A stretch of DNA of 64,000 nucleotides from Planctomycetota bacterium (GTDB taxonomy: Bacteria > Planctomycetota > UBA1135 > UBA2386). Below are positions 53,749 to 62,262 of this stretch, one piece after another. The stretch spans positions 1-64,000 of the forward strand of contig JAEUHQ010000082.1 of the NCBI GenBank assembly GCA_016794565.1. The letters are read 5' to 3'. Positions within the stretch are counted from its first letter, which is position 1. Each line of letters begins with the position of its first letter. The notes under the pieces are model-generated. The model saw only the letters and a program-made list of their open reading frames with translations, was not told where the DNA came from and made no database searches. The translations under genes and the position numbers were made by a program.

Positions 53749-56700
53749 ATGCGTTCCGAAGCCACTTTCCGCTCCTCCACGAAGACCGCGGTCGTCTTCA
53801 CCGCCTTCGCTCTGCTCTCCATCGGCTGCGCGACCTGGGCCGCGCGCGACATGTCGACGAACCTCGGTGCCTGGCAACCGCTCGGCAAGTTCGAGGACGC
53901 GACCGCGGCGCGCGAAGCCGAAGCGAGCGCCGGATGCCTCACCTGCCACGAGGGCATCGACAGCAAGAACATGCACGGCCTCAACGTCTGGCAGATCGGT
54001 TGCGCCGACTGCCACGGCGGTGACCCGAAGATCGCGTGGACCGGCGGCTCCGCGCAGCGCCCGTGGTCGAGCGCCTACGTGCAGGCGATGAAGGCCGCGC
54101 ACGTGCAGCCGGCGTTCCCTGCGGAATGGCGGGGCAGCCGCAATCCGGAGCGCACCTATGCACTCCTGAACCGCGAGAAGCTCGAGTACGTGCGCTTCAT
54201 CAACCCCGGCGACCTGCGCGTCGCACCGCAGACCTGCGGCACCACCGGCTGCCATCCGGACATCACGGGTCGCGTGATGACGAGCATGATGACGCACAGC
54301 GCGATGGTGATGGGTTCGGGCACCTACAACAACGGCGTGCTCCCGTACAAGAACTACGTCATCGGCGAGTTCTACATGCCGAACGGCGAGGCGGCGCTCG
54401 CCAAGACGGTGCCCGCGCCGACGCCGGCCGAGAAGGCTCGCGGCGTGGTCGAGCAGCTGATCCCCGTGCCGCGCTACAACGCGAGCCAGCCGGGCAACAT
54501 CTTCCGCGCCGCGGAGCGCGGCGTCGCGAACACGCGCGGGCTCGGCACCGAGAACCGCGTCGACTTCGCGCACTTCGTGCTGCACAAGACGCGCCTCAAC
54601 GATCCGTACGTCTGGTTCCTCGGCACGAACGACTACGGCGCGGAGTTCCGTTCGAGTGGCTGCTCCGCCTGCCACGTGCTCTACGCGAACAGCGAGGACC
54701 CGAAGATGTCCGCGCACATCGCGATGCACGGCTACAAGGGCAAGACGGCCGCGACGAACGGCGACCCGACGATCCCGAAGGACGAGCCCGGTCACCCGAT
54801 CGAGCACAAGTTCACGACGCGCATCCCGACGAGCCAGTGCATGTCGTGCCACAACCACCAGGGCAGCGGCGCGATCGACAACTACGCCGGCATCATGTGG
54901 TGGGACGGCGAGAGCGACGGCAAGCTCCTCTACGACGAGGAAGGCCACGCGAAGAAGGGCGACGCGCTGCACGACGTGCACCTCGAGGCGAACAAGCAGG
55001 CGAAGCACACACAGTTCAGCTCGCAGCACCGCAGCGGCTGGTCGTTCCGCAAGGTCTACAAGGTGAACGTCGAAGGTCAGATGATCGACAAGAAGGGGAA
55101 CCTGATCCCCTGGGACGATCCCGACTGGGCCTCGAAGGCTGTGCACCTCGCCGACCACCACTACGAAGTCGGCATGCAGTGCATCGACTGCCACACGGAG
55201 CAGGACGTGCACGGCGACGGCAAGCTCTACGGCGAGATGATCAACCCCGTGGAGATCTACTGCACCGACTGCCACGGCACGGTCGCGCAGCGCTCGAAGC
55301 TCGTGACCAGCAACCCGGCGGGCGGCAACGACCTGTCGAAGGCCAAGGCCGCCGGGTCGAAGGGCACGCGCCAGTTCCGCTGGGTCGACGCCTCGGGCAA
55401 CGAGGTCACCGGTCGCGCGCCGCAGAAGGGCGACGTACTGAAGCAGCGCAGCAAGGTCGATCCGAACCTCGAGTGGGCGGTGCCGCAGATCGTCGACGCG
55501 ATCGATCCGTCGGCGAAGAACTACAACAGCAAGGCGCGCATCGCGAAGACGCTGCAGAAGGGCAACGACACCTACGGCGACGCGACCGTGTCATCCGATC
55601 ACTTCGCACACAGCGCGGACCGCATGACGTGCTACACGTGCCACACGTCGTGGGCGATCAGCTGCGCGGGATGCCACCTCGCCGGCAAGACGAACCGCAA
55701 CGCGCCGTCGAGCCACTTCTACGGCGAGAAGACCCTCGTCGACGTCGGCTACTACTCGCAGGGCCTGCGCTCCGACTGCCTGATGCTCGGCATCAACGGC
55801 ACAGTGAAGGGCAACAAGATCTCGCCGATCCGCTCCGCCTCGGCGCCGATCGCCACGGCCGAGAACGGGAACCGTGCGATCGTCACGCACCAGCAGCCGA
55901 CGGTGTCGGCCTCCGGCCACAGCGGCCACGCGTTCTCGCCGTACATCCCGCACACGGTGAGCGCCGAGCACGGCCAGCAGTGCACGAGCTGCCACGTCAG
56001 TGAAGCCGACGACAACAACTCGAGCCTCGCGACGCGCTTCAACCTCGGCGTGCACGCATCGGACTTCGTCGGGGCCTACGTGCACCTCGGCACGAGCAAG
56101 AGCGTCACCGCCGTCCGGGTGACCGACGGCTGGGAACCGCAGCCGGTGATCGGCAGCGACTTCCACGCGATGACGTACCCGAAGGAACACGCTGCGCACG
56201 TCGCCGCGAACTCGCAGCTGACGGAAACGCACACTCACGACACGCCGGCCGTGTTCGTGCAGGCGCGCGGCGAGTACTTGTTCACTGCCGCGGGCAAGGG
56301 CGGCTTCCGCGTCCTCGACATCGCGAACATCGCGAACAAGGACGTCGCACAGCGCATCATCAGCGCGCCGTTCAGTCCGATCGGCCACGACGCCCACGTC
56401 GCCACGCGCGACGCCGCCGCAGTGCTGTTGCCGACCACGGTCCCGATGGACCCGGTGCGCAAGGTCGACCCGGCGAACGAGGAGCAGCCGGTGCATCCGC
56501 TGTTCGGCTACGCCTACGTGATCGACCGCCAGGAGGGCCTCGTCGTCGTCGACGTGAACACGTTCGTGGACGGCGACCCGAACAACAACTTCGTGAAGCG
56601 AGCCGCGACGTGGAACCCCGACGGCGTGCTGAAGGGCGGCCACGGTGGCATGGTCGTCGGCAGCTACCTCTACGTCCTCGTGCCGGACGGCATCGTGGTC

Positions 56701-57381
56701 GTCGGCATCGACAAGCCGACGGAGCCGCGCCTCGTCACCGCGCTGAAAGGCCTCGGCGGTCCGCGCAGCATCGACGTGCAGTTCCGCTACGCGGTCGTCA
56801 CCGACGCCGAGGGCATGAAGGTGCTCGACATCACGGACCTCGAGAAGCCGACGGTCGTGCCGGGCGCGATCGTGCCGCTCGCCGACGCGCGCGGCGTCCG
56901 CCTGTGCCGCACCTACGCGTACGTCGCCGCGGGCAAGGACGGTCTCGCGATCGTCGACATGCTGCGATTCACGCAGCCGAAGCTCGTCGAGAAGTTCACG
57001 GCCGACGGCGCCATCGACGACGCCACCGCGGTCACGACCGGCCTCACGAACGCGAGCATGTTCGCCTACGTCGCCGACGGGAAGAACGGCCTGCGCGTGA
57101 TCGAGTTGTGGACACCGTCGCGCAGCCACGGGACCTACGGCTTCTCGCCGAAGCCGACGCCGCGCCTCGTCGCGAGCCGCCGGACCGACGGTCCCGCGGT
57201 CTCCATCTCGACCGGAATGATCCGCGACCGCGGTGTCGACGAGAGCGGCAACCAGATCGGCGTCTTCGGCCGCATCGGCTCGCGCCCGTTCAACAAGAAG
57301 GAGCGCGAGGCCTTCTACCTGCGCGGCGGCAAGGTCTACCGGGTCAACGACGCCGCGACGGGCTACAAGGAAGCGAAGTAG
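53749..57381 (+). CDS. Decahaem cytochrome fused to an LVIVD-repeat propeller
   Basis: 1210 residues. N-terminal signal or anchor (about 12-32; C27 could be lipidated). Nine CXXCH motifs, near residues 63, 85, 305, 364, 478, 504, 628, 639 and 745, plus CGTTGCH (CX4CH) at 163-169. From about residue 840 come six LVIVD-type blades, e.g. GGFRVLDIANIAN, YVIDRQEGLVVVDVN, YAVVTDAEGMKVLDITDLEK and YAYVAAGKDGLAIVDM. GGAGA lies upstream of the ATG. The cytochrome part could pass electrons and the propeller could bind the barrel or an external partner. Co-transcribed with the porin. I know of no characterised protein with this layout. Confidence 0.93.
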   Translation: MRSEATFRSSTKTAVVFTAFALLSIGCATWAARDMSTNLGAWQPLGKFEDATAAREAEASAGCLTCHEGIDSKNMHGLNVWQIGCADCHGGDPKIAWTGGSAQRPWSSAYVQAMKAAHVQPAFPAEWRGSRNPERTYALLNREKLEYVRFINPGDLRVAPQTCGTTGCHPDITGRVMTSMMTHSAMVMGSGTYNNGVLPYKNYVIGEFYMPNGEAALAKTVPAPTPAEKARGVVEQLIPVPRYNASQPGNIFRAAERGVANTRGLGTENRVDFAHFVLHKTRLNDPYVWFLGTNDYGAEFRSSGCSACHVLYANSEDPKMSAHIAMHGYKGKTAATNGDPTIPKDEPGHPIEHKFTTRIPTSQCMSCHNHQGSGAIDNYAGIMWWDGESDGKLLYDEEGHAKKGDALHDVHLEANKQAKHTQFSSQHRSGWSFRKVYKVNVEGQMIDKKGNLIPWDDPDWASKAVHLADHHYEVGMQCIDCHTEQDVHGDGKLYGEMINPVEIYCTDCHGTVAQRSKLVTSNPAGGNDLSKAKAAGSKGTRQFRWVDASGNEVTGRAPQKGDVLKQRSKVDPNLEWAVPQIVDAIDPSAKNYNSKARIAKTLQKGNDTYGDATVSSDHFAHSADRMTCYTCHTSWAISCAGCHLAGKTNRNAPSSHFYGEKTLVDVGYYSQGLRSDCLMLGINGTVKGNKISPIRSASAPIATAENGNRAIVTHQQPTVSASGHSGHAFSPYIPHTVSAEHGQQCTSCHVSEADDNNSSLATRFNLGVHASDFVGAYVHLGTSKSVTAVRVTDGWEPQPVIGSDFHAMTYPKEHAAHVAANSQLTETHTHDTPAVFVQARGEYLFTAAGKGGFRVLDIANIANKDVAQRIISAPFSPIGHDAHVATRDAAAVLLPTTVPMDPVRKVDPANEEQPVHPLFGYAYVIDRQEGLVVVDVNTFVDGDPNNNFVKRAATWNPDGVLKGGHGGMVVGSYLYVLVPDGIVVVGIDKPTEPRLVTALKGLGGPRSIDVQFRYAVVTDAEGMKVLDITDLEKPTVVPGAIVPLADARGVRLCRTYAYVAAGKDGLAIVDMLRFTQPKLVEKFTADGAIDDATAVTTGLTNASMFAYVADGKNGLRVIELWTPSRSHGTYGFSPKPTPRLVASRRTDGPAVSISTGMIRDRGVDESGNQIGVFGRIGSRPFNKKEREAFYLRGGKVYRVNDAATGYKEAK

Positions 57382-57392
57382 CCGCGCGGGTA

Positions 57393-57422
57393 CGGCGGCT
57401 TCACCGGCTGTGCGGGCCGCCG
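57393..57422. terminator. Hairpin between convergent genes
   Basis: CGGCGGC (57393-57399) and GCCGCCG (57416-57422) can pair in the gap between the cytochrome and FG-GAP genes. No T-tract; tentative shared terminator. Confidence 0.3.
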
Positions 57423-57427
57423 GTGAC

Positions 57428-60400
57428 TCACCTGCCGCCGAACAGCACTTTCGCGACGGACGACGCGGGCTCACAGAACACCACGTCGATGTCCCCGTCG
57501 CCGTCGACGTCCGCCACGAGCAGGCGCGTCGCGGTCGCCACGCCGATCGGGCGCGCTGGCCCGAAGACCAGCGGCGCCGCCTGCGGCAGCAGCACGACCT
57601 GCCCGTTGCGCACGCAGGCGAGATCGCGGTCGCCGTCGCCGTCGAAGTCGGCGGCGACCAGTGCCTCGCTGCTCCCGCCCGTCACGACCGCCGCGAGCGC
57701 AAAACTGCCGGGCGCAGCCTGACGGAAGACCGTCACGTCGAGCGTGTTCGCAGTCGCCACGTCGAGCAGCCCGTCGCCGTCGAAGTCCGCGACCGCGACG
57801 GCGCGCGGCGTGTTGCCAATGCCGGGCACGGTCACGGTCATCGCCGCGGCGAACGAACCGAGCGCGAGCTGACGCCAGATCACCACGGTGTTCCCCGCCA
57901 GCGCGACGACGTCGTTGTCACCGTCGGCGTCGATGTCGGCGAGAACGGGCGCGACCTGCGGCGCGAGTGGCGCGCCGGCGAACGCGAGGCGCGTGGGCGT
58001 CGAGAAGGCGCCGTTCGCGAGCTGCAGCGACACCGCGATCGCGTTCGGTTCGACCACCGCGACGTCGTCGTCGCCGTCGCTGTCCAGATCACCGATCGAG
58101 ACGGCGGTCGGCGAGTTCCACGGCCCGGCTCCCGTGCCGACCAGCGGCCCCGTCACGAAACTCCCGGTCCCCGTGCGTCGCACGAGCTGTACGCCATCGG
58201 CAGCGCCGACGACGACCGCGTCCGCGTCGCCGTCGCGATCGAGGTCGCCGACGGCACACGCGTCCCCGCCGGCGAGCGGGACGGCGAGCGACGCGGCGGC
58301 GGGAATCGCGCCGTCGGCGCCGGAAGTGAACACCGCGAGATGCCTCGTCGTGGAGCCGACGAGCGCGACCACGTCGAGGCGGCCGTCACCGTCCATGTCG
58401 CCGACGGCCACGTCGCGCACCGACGGCGTGGCACCGGCCGAACCGACCGGCACCGCCGCGGCGCCGAAGTGGCGGCCGCGCGCGTCGAGCACGACGGCGA
58501 TCGTTCCCGCGGTCTCGTTCGCGCAGGCGACGTCCACGCGTCCGTCCGCGTCGATGTCCGCGGCGACGACGGCCGAAGCGCCGTCCGTGACCCCTGGGCC
58601 GCCGAGCGCGTACGCCATCTCGAACAGGCCCGACGCACCTCGGCGCAGCACGGCGATCCGATTCGCTGCCGGGTCCGCGCACAGGAGCTCGCTGATTCCG
58701 TCTCCGTCGAGATCACTCGCGACGACGTCCGCGGGACCGACCAGCGACCCCGGCGCGGACACCACGGCGCGCGGGGACGGACCGGCACCGAACGACGCGA
58801 GTTCTCCGCCCGCCGCGTCGCTCTCGACCGCGACCAGTTCCGCGGCGCCCCCCTGGGAACCGGGCACCACGCGCAGCGCCGTGACGGCTCGCGGCGAGGT
58901 GATCGTCATCGGCGCACCGAACGTGTGCGCCGCATTCTGCGTGAAGACGAGCACGCCGTTCGCCGCCGCGCCCGCACCGCGATGCGACACGGCGACGTCG
59001 AGCCGGCCGTCGTGGTCGAAGTCGACGACCGCCACGTCCGTGGCGACGGCGCCCGACACGACGCTCGCGGCGGGCAGGGGCACGGGCGCCGCGAACACTC
59101 CGGGGGACGTCTGGCAGAACACCGCCGCGTCGTCCCCCTGCACCGCCACGACATCGACGTCGCCGTCGCCGTCCAGGTCCGCGGCCGCGACGCGCGTCGA
59201 CGCCGGCGCGTTCGACGGATCGATGCGAACGGGAGGCGCAAACGTCGTCGGCGACGTCTGCACGAAGAGCAGGAGGCCGTTCTGGGCGGCGACGATCAGG
59301 TCGACGTCCCCGTCGCCGTCCGCGTCGACGGCCTCGACGTCCTTCGGCGCGACGACGGCGCCGACACCCCCCAGCAGGAGCGGCGGCGCAAACGTCCCTG
59401 GCGCGATCTGACGGAACAGCGACAACGCGTTCGCCGTGGCACTGACCGCGATCAGGTCGAGGTCGCCGTCACCATCGACATCGGCGGCGGTGAGCGCCTT
59501 CGGGCCGAGCGTCGCCAGCGGGATCGGCGACGCGTCCAGCTGCACGGCGGTCACGAACGCTGCGCCCGTCTCCACCGGGGCGCCGACCGCCCCGTCCACC
59601 GGGATCGCCCGCACGCGGATCCCGACGCCGGCGGGAGCATCCCCGCTGTCCCACACGAACTCGCCCGGCGCGCCGCCAGGGCTGCTGGTCACCGGATCGA
59701 GCGCCGGATCGAGTGCGCGAAGGCGCCACGTCTGTCGCACGCCGAGCAACGGAGCAAACGCCGCGTCGACCGTGGCGATCGCGGTCGCGGGATCGAAGGC
59801 CACGATGCGGCGGCGCTGCTCGACACCGAGTCGCGCCTGCAGATTGCGCGACAACTTCTGCGCGACGAGGGCGAGGCGATCCGCGCCAAGACACACCGAC
59901 CCGCTGTCGGCCGGCACGCTGACGTTGCTCTGTGCGCCGCGACCGAGTTCGACGATACCGAGGAACGCCGAAGCCGACACTCCGGGTGTGCGCAACAGGA
60001 CCCCGAGCCGCTGGCCGTCGGGGCTCACCGCGAGCGCGCTCGGCAGGAGGCCGACGGCGTTGCAAGCGCCGAGCGGCTGCATCGTGCGGGTCACGAGGTC
60101 GAGCACACCGACGCGCGAACCGCTGCGTTCCGCGACGAAGGCGCGCCAGGGCGCCGTGGGGTCGAGCGCGATGCCGAACGGCTCGGCGAGACCCGAGCGG
60201 AGGACCGTGGTGCTCGTGACCGCGTCCCATTCGATGCGGACGACGGAGTCGGCGGCGGTCGCGACGAGCGACTTCGAGCCGGCGACCGCGATGCCGCGCA
60301 GCGGGCCCGGCACCGCGGCACCGACGCGTTCGGCGCGCAGCGTGGCGCCGCCCCCGGACAGATCGACTTCGAAGACGCGCCACGTGCCGCCCGCGTCCGT

Positions 60401-61819
60401 CGCGGCGAACGCGGACGCCGAGCCCGGCGCCACGGCCAGCGCCGTCGGGACTCCGCCCATCGACGCCAACGTGCGCAGGACGGCGCCGGTCGACAGATCG
60501 ATCTCGACGAGTTCACTGCCGGCAGCGACCTCTTCGAGGACGAACGCGCTGGTCGCGTCGTCGCCCGCCGCCACCGCGACCGGTGCTCGCAGCGGGTTCG
60601 TCGGCCAGGTCGCCGCGAGCCCGGCGAACGTCGGCCGCGTGCGGAGCACTTCGATCTCGCGACCGACGACGCCGCGCGCCAGCGTGGCCGAGTGTTCGCC
60701 CAGCAACAGCTGCGCCAGCCGCACCCGCATCGGATCGGTCGGCTGCACGGCCCCGACCGCCGGCGACGCATACGGGGTGCACACGTGCGACGAACGCCGG
60801 AACACGGGGTCGCGCAGGAGGGCGATGAGTGCGGTCGGGTCACCGAGGGCGATCGGCGGAAAGGGCTCGCCCTCGTGCCGCCACTGGAACACGACGCGCG
60901 TCGGATCTCCTTCTTCGTCGGCGATCGCGAACGGGATGGAGATGCCGTTCCGTCGGTCACTGCTCGCGAGCAACGCACTCCCGTCGATCGTCGCGACGGG
61001 AGAGGCGTTGTTGTCGACGAGGAACGACCCCGTCTCCCGCACGATTCCGGTCGCCACCGGATCGGTCGCCGTGAAGCGGACCCGCACGCTGCGATCGAGG
61101 TCGGGCAGGTCGAAGTCGGTGTCCCAGAAGAAGACGAAACCTGCTCCTCCCACCGGCGCGGTCACGCCCGGGAACGCGAGTTCCGGCGTGGGATCCGTCG
61201 TTCCGAGGCCGGCGGGACGCGCGAGGCGCCAGGCGGCGGCAGGCTCACCGTCGACGTGGTACTCGACCTTGACCCCGACCGGGTCGGCGGAGCTGTCGCG
61301 CAAGACGAAGGGCAGCGACGTCGTGCCGTGCGTCACGGGCGCGACCGATCCGACCGTCAGCACCGGCGCATCGTTGCCGAGACCGGCGACGACGGTGCGG
61401 ATCGTGTCGGCGCCGACCCGCGCGCTCAGGGTCACGCTGCCGGAGAAGCTCGCGTCGTCGGGCAGAGACGCTTCCGCCGGGAAGTTCCACGGCAGCTCGT
61501 GGACCGTGCCGGCCGGTGACGTCGAGAGCACCACCGGGTTCGCGGCGAGCCCGACGAGGGGAACGGGGCCGCCGGACGCGGCGCCCTCGAACGTGAACTG
61601 CACCGACACCGGATCCGACTCCGCGTCGGCAACGACGATCCGGATCCGCGCCGGCGCGACCTTCGTGTCGAACACCACGAGGCTCTGCGCGGTCGCCGCC
61701 GTGTCCGGCCCGCCGCCGCCACTGCCACCACTGCCGCCGCCACCACCGCCACACGACGCAGCACACACGGACGCGATGCCAACGGCGACAGCGCGAAGGG
61801 AGAACGGGGTGCGGATCAA
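57428..61819 (-). CDS. Giant secreted FG-GAP/VCBS repeat lipoprotein
   Basis: 1463 residues. No ATG is available near the coding start; TTG 61819 gives a lipoprotein signal, LIRTPFSLRAVAVGIASVC, followed by a Gly/Ser run, with GAGAAGG upstream and a TAGACT box at 61864-61869. The N-terminal half is Ig-like and then propeller-like (VFEVDLSGGGATLRAERVG). The C-terminal 700 residues hold 13 calcium-binding DxDGDGxxD loops, such as DVDGDGDLDLIAV and DFDGDGLLDVATAN, the blades of one or two FG-GAP beta-propellers. Likely a surface or adhesion protein stabilised by calcium. Confidence 0.88.
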   Translation of the reverse strand: MIRTPFSLRAVAVGIASVCAASCGGGGGGSGGSGGGGPDTAATAQSLVVFDTKVAPARIRIVVADAESDPVSVQFTFEGAASGGPVPLVGLAANPVVLSTSPAGTVHELPWNFPAEASLPDDASFSGSVTLSARVGADTIRTVVAGLGNDAPVLTVGSVAPVTHGTTSLPFVLRDSSADPVGVKVEYHVDGEPAAAWRLARPAGLGTTDPTPELAFPGVTAPVGGAGFVFFWDTDFDLPDLDRSVRVRFTATDPVATGIVRETGSFLVDNNASPVATIDGSALLASSDRRNGISIPFAIADEEGDPTRVVFQWRHEGEPFPPIALGDPTALIALLRDPVFRRSSHVCTPYASPAVGAVQPTDPMRVRLAQLLLGEHSATLARGVVGREIEVLRTRPTFAGLAATWPTNPLRAPVAVAAGDDATSAFVLEEVAAGSELVEIDLSTGAVLRTLASMGGVPTALAVAPGSASAFAATDAGGTWRVFEVDLSGGGATLRAERVGAAVPGPLRGIAVAGSKSLVATAADSVVRIEWDAVTSTTVLRSGLAEPFGIALDPTAPWRAFVAERSGSRVGVLDLVTRTMQPLGACNAVGLLPSALAVSPDGQRLGVLLRTPGVSASAFLGIVELGRGAQSNVSVPADSGSVCLGADRLALVAQKLSRNLQARLGVEQRRRIVAFDPATAIATVDAAFAPLLGVRQTWRLRALDPALDPVTSSPGGAPGEFVWDSGDAPAGVGIRVRAIPVDGAVGAPVETGAAFVTAVQLDASPIPLATLGPKALTAADVDGDGDLDLIAVSATANALSLFRQIAPGTFAPPLLLGGVGAVVAPKDVEAVDADGDGDVDLIVAAQNGLLLFVQTSPTTFAPPVRIDPSNAPASTRVAAADLDGDGDVDVVAVQGDDAAVFCQTSPGVFAAPVPLPAASVVSGAVATDVAVVDFDHDGRLDVAVSHRGAGAAANGVLVFTQNAAHTFGAPMTITSPRAVTALRVVPGSQGGAAELVAVESDAAGGELASFGAGPSPRAVVSAPGSLVGPADVVASDLDGDGISELLCADPAANRIAVLRRGASGLFEMAYALGGPGVTDGASAVVAADIDADGRVDVACANETAGTIAVVLDARGRHFGAAAVPVGSAGATPSVRDVAVGDMDGDGRLDVVALVGSTTRHLAVFTSGADGAIPAAASLAVPLAGGDACAVGDLDRDGDADAVVVGAADGVQLVRRTGTGSFVTGPLVGTGAGPWNSPTAVSIGDLDSDGDDDVAVVEPNAIAVSLQLANGAFSTPTRLAFAGAPLAPQVAPVLADIDADGDNDVVALAGNTVVIWRQLALGSFAAAMTVTVPGIGNTPRAVAVADFDGDGLLDVATANTLDVTVFRQAAPGSFALAAVVTGGSSEALVAADFDGDGDRDLACVRNGQVVLLPQAAPLVFGPARPIGVATATRLLVADVDGDGDIDVVFCEPASSVAKVLFGGR

Positions 61820-61863
61820 AGGGGCCTTCTCGTCGCAACGCTGACCGGGCGCTGCGGCGCGGG

Positions 61864-61869
61864 AGTCTA
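61864..61869 (-). promoter_or_regulatory. Putative -10 box TAGACT before the FG-GAP gene
   Basis: 44 nt upstream of TTG 61819, consistent with that unusual start codon. A TTGACC lies upstream but at too great a distance to be a -35 box. Confidence 0.4.
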
Positions 61870-61901
61870 CCGGCCGTTCGCCGCGGCGGCACCGCCGCAG
61901 G

Positions 61902-62255
61902 TCAACGGCGCGGACGCTTCGTTGCCTTGGGCTTCCTCGCCCCCGGCCGCGTCGTCGCGGCCTGCCAGGCGCTCGCCAGCGCATCACGCACGACGTCGAC
62001 CGGAGCGGCGCCGAGCGTGACCATCGTGCACCCGGCTCGACCCCACGCACCGTTCGCCGGAACGAACGCGTCGCCGTGTTCGCGCACGAGGCGGCGCTGC
62101 TCGTCGACCGGCACTTTCACCATCGCGCGTTCGCCGTCCGGATGCAGGCTCGCGAAGACGCGGCCGCCGGCGCGGAAGTCCGGGTGGTCGTGGTGCGAGC
62201 CCTCGACGACGTCGGGCAGCGCACACGCGAGTGCTCGAAACCGCGACGGCGTCAC
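61902..62255 (-). CDS. MmcQ/YjbR family protein
   Basis: 117 residues, the usual size for the family. Recognised by ALPDVVEGSHHDHPDFRAGG, VFASLHPDGERAMVKVP and WGRAGCTMVTLG. Members have a double-wing DNA-binding-like fold, but their role is unknown. The C-terminus is a basic tail (RKPKATKRPRR). It begins 7 nt after the stop of the peptidase gene and is probably co-transcribed with it. Confidence 0.88.
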   Translation of the reverse strand: MTPSRFRALACALPDVVEGSHHDHPDFRAGGRVFASLHPDGERAMVKVPVDEQRRLVREHGDAFVPANGAWGRAGCTMVTLGAAPVDVVRDALASAWQAATTRPGARKPKATKRPRR

Positions 62256-62262
62256 CGGCGCC

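Noticed and set aside
57481-59350. Periodic gtcgccgtcg tracts that look like DNA repeats
   Set aside because: They encode the DxDGDG calcium loops of the FG-GAP protein, so the periodicity comes from the protein.
57233-61519. 1428-codon plus-strand open frame over the FG-GAP gene
   Set aside because: No start signal or domain; composition is that of an antisense shadow of regular DxDGDG repeats.
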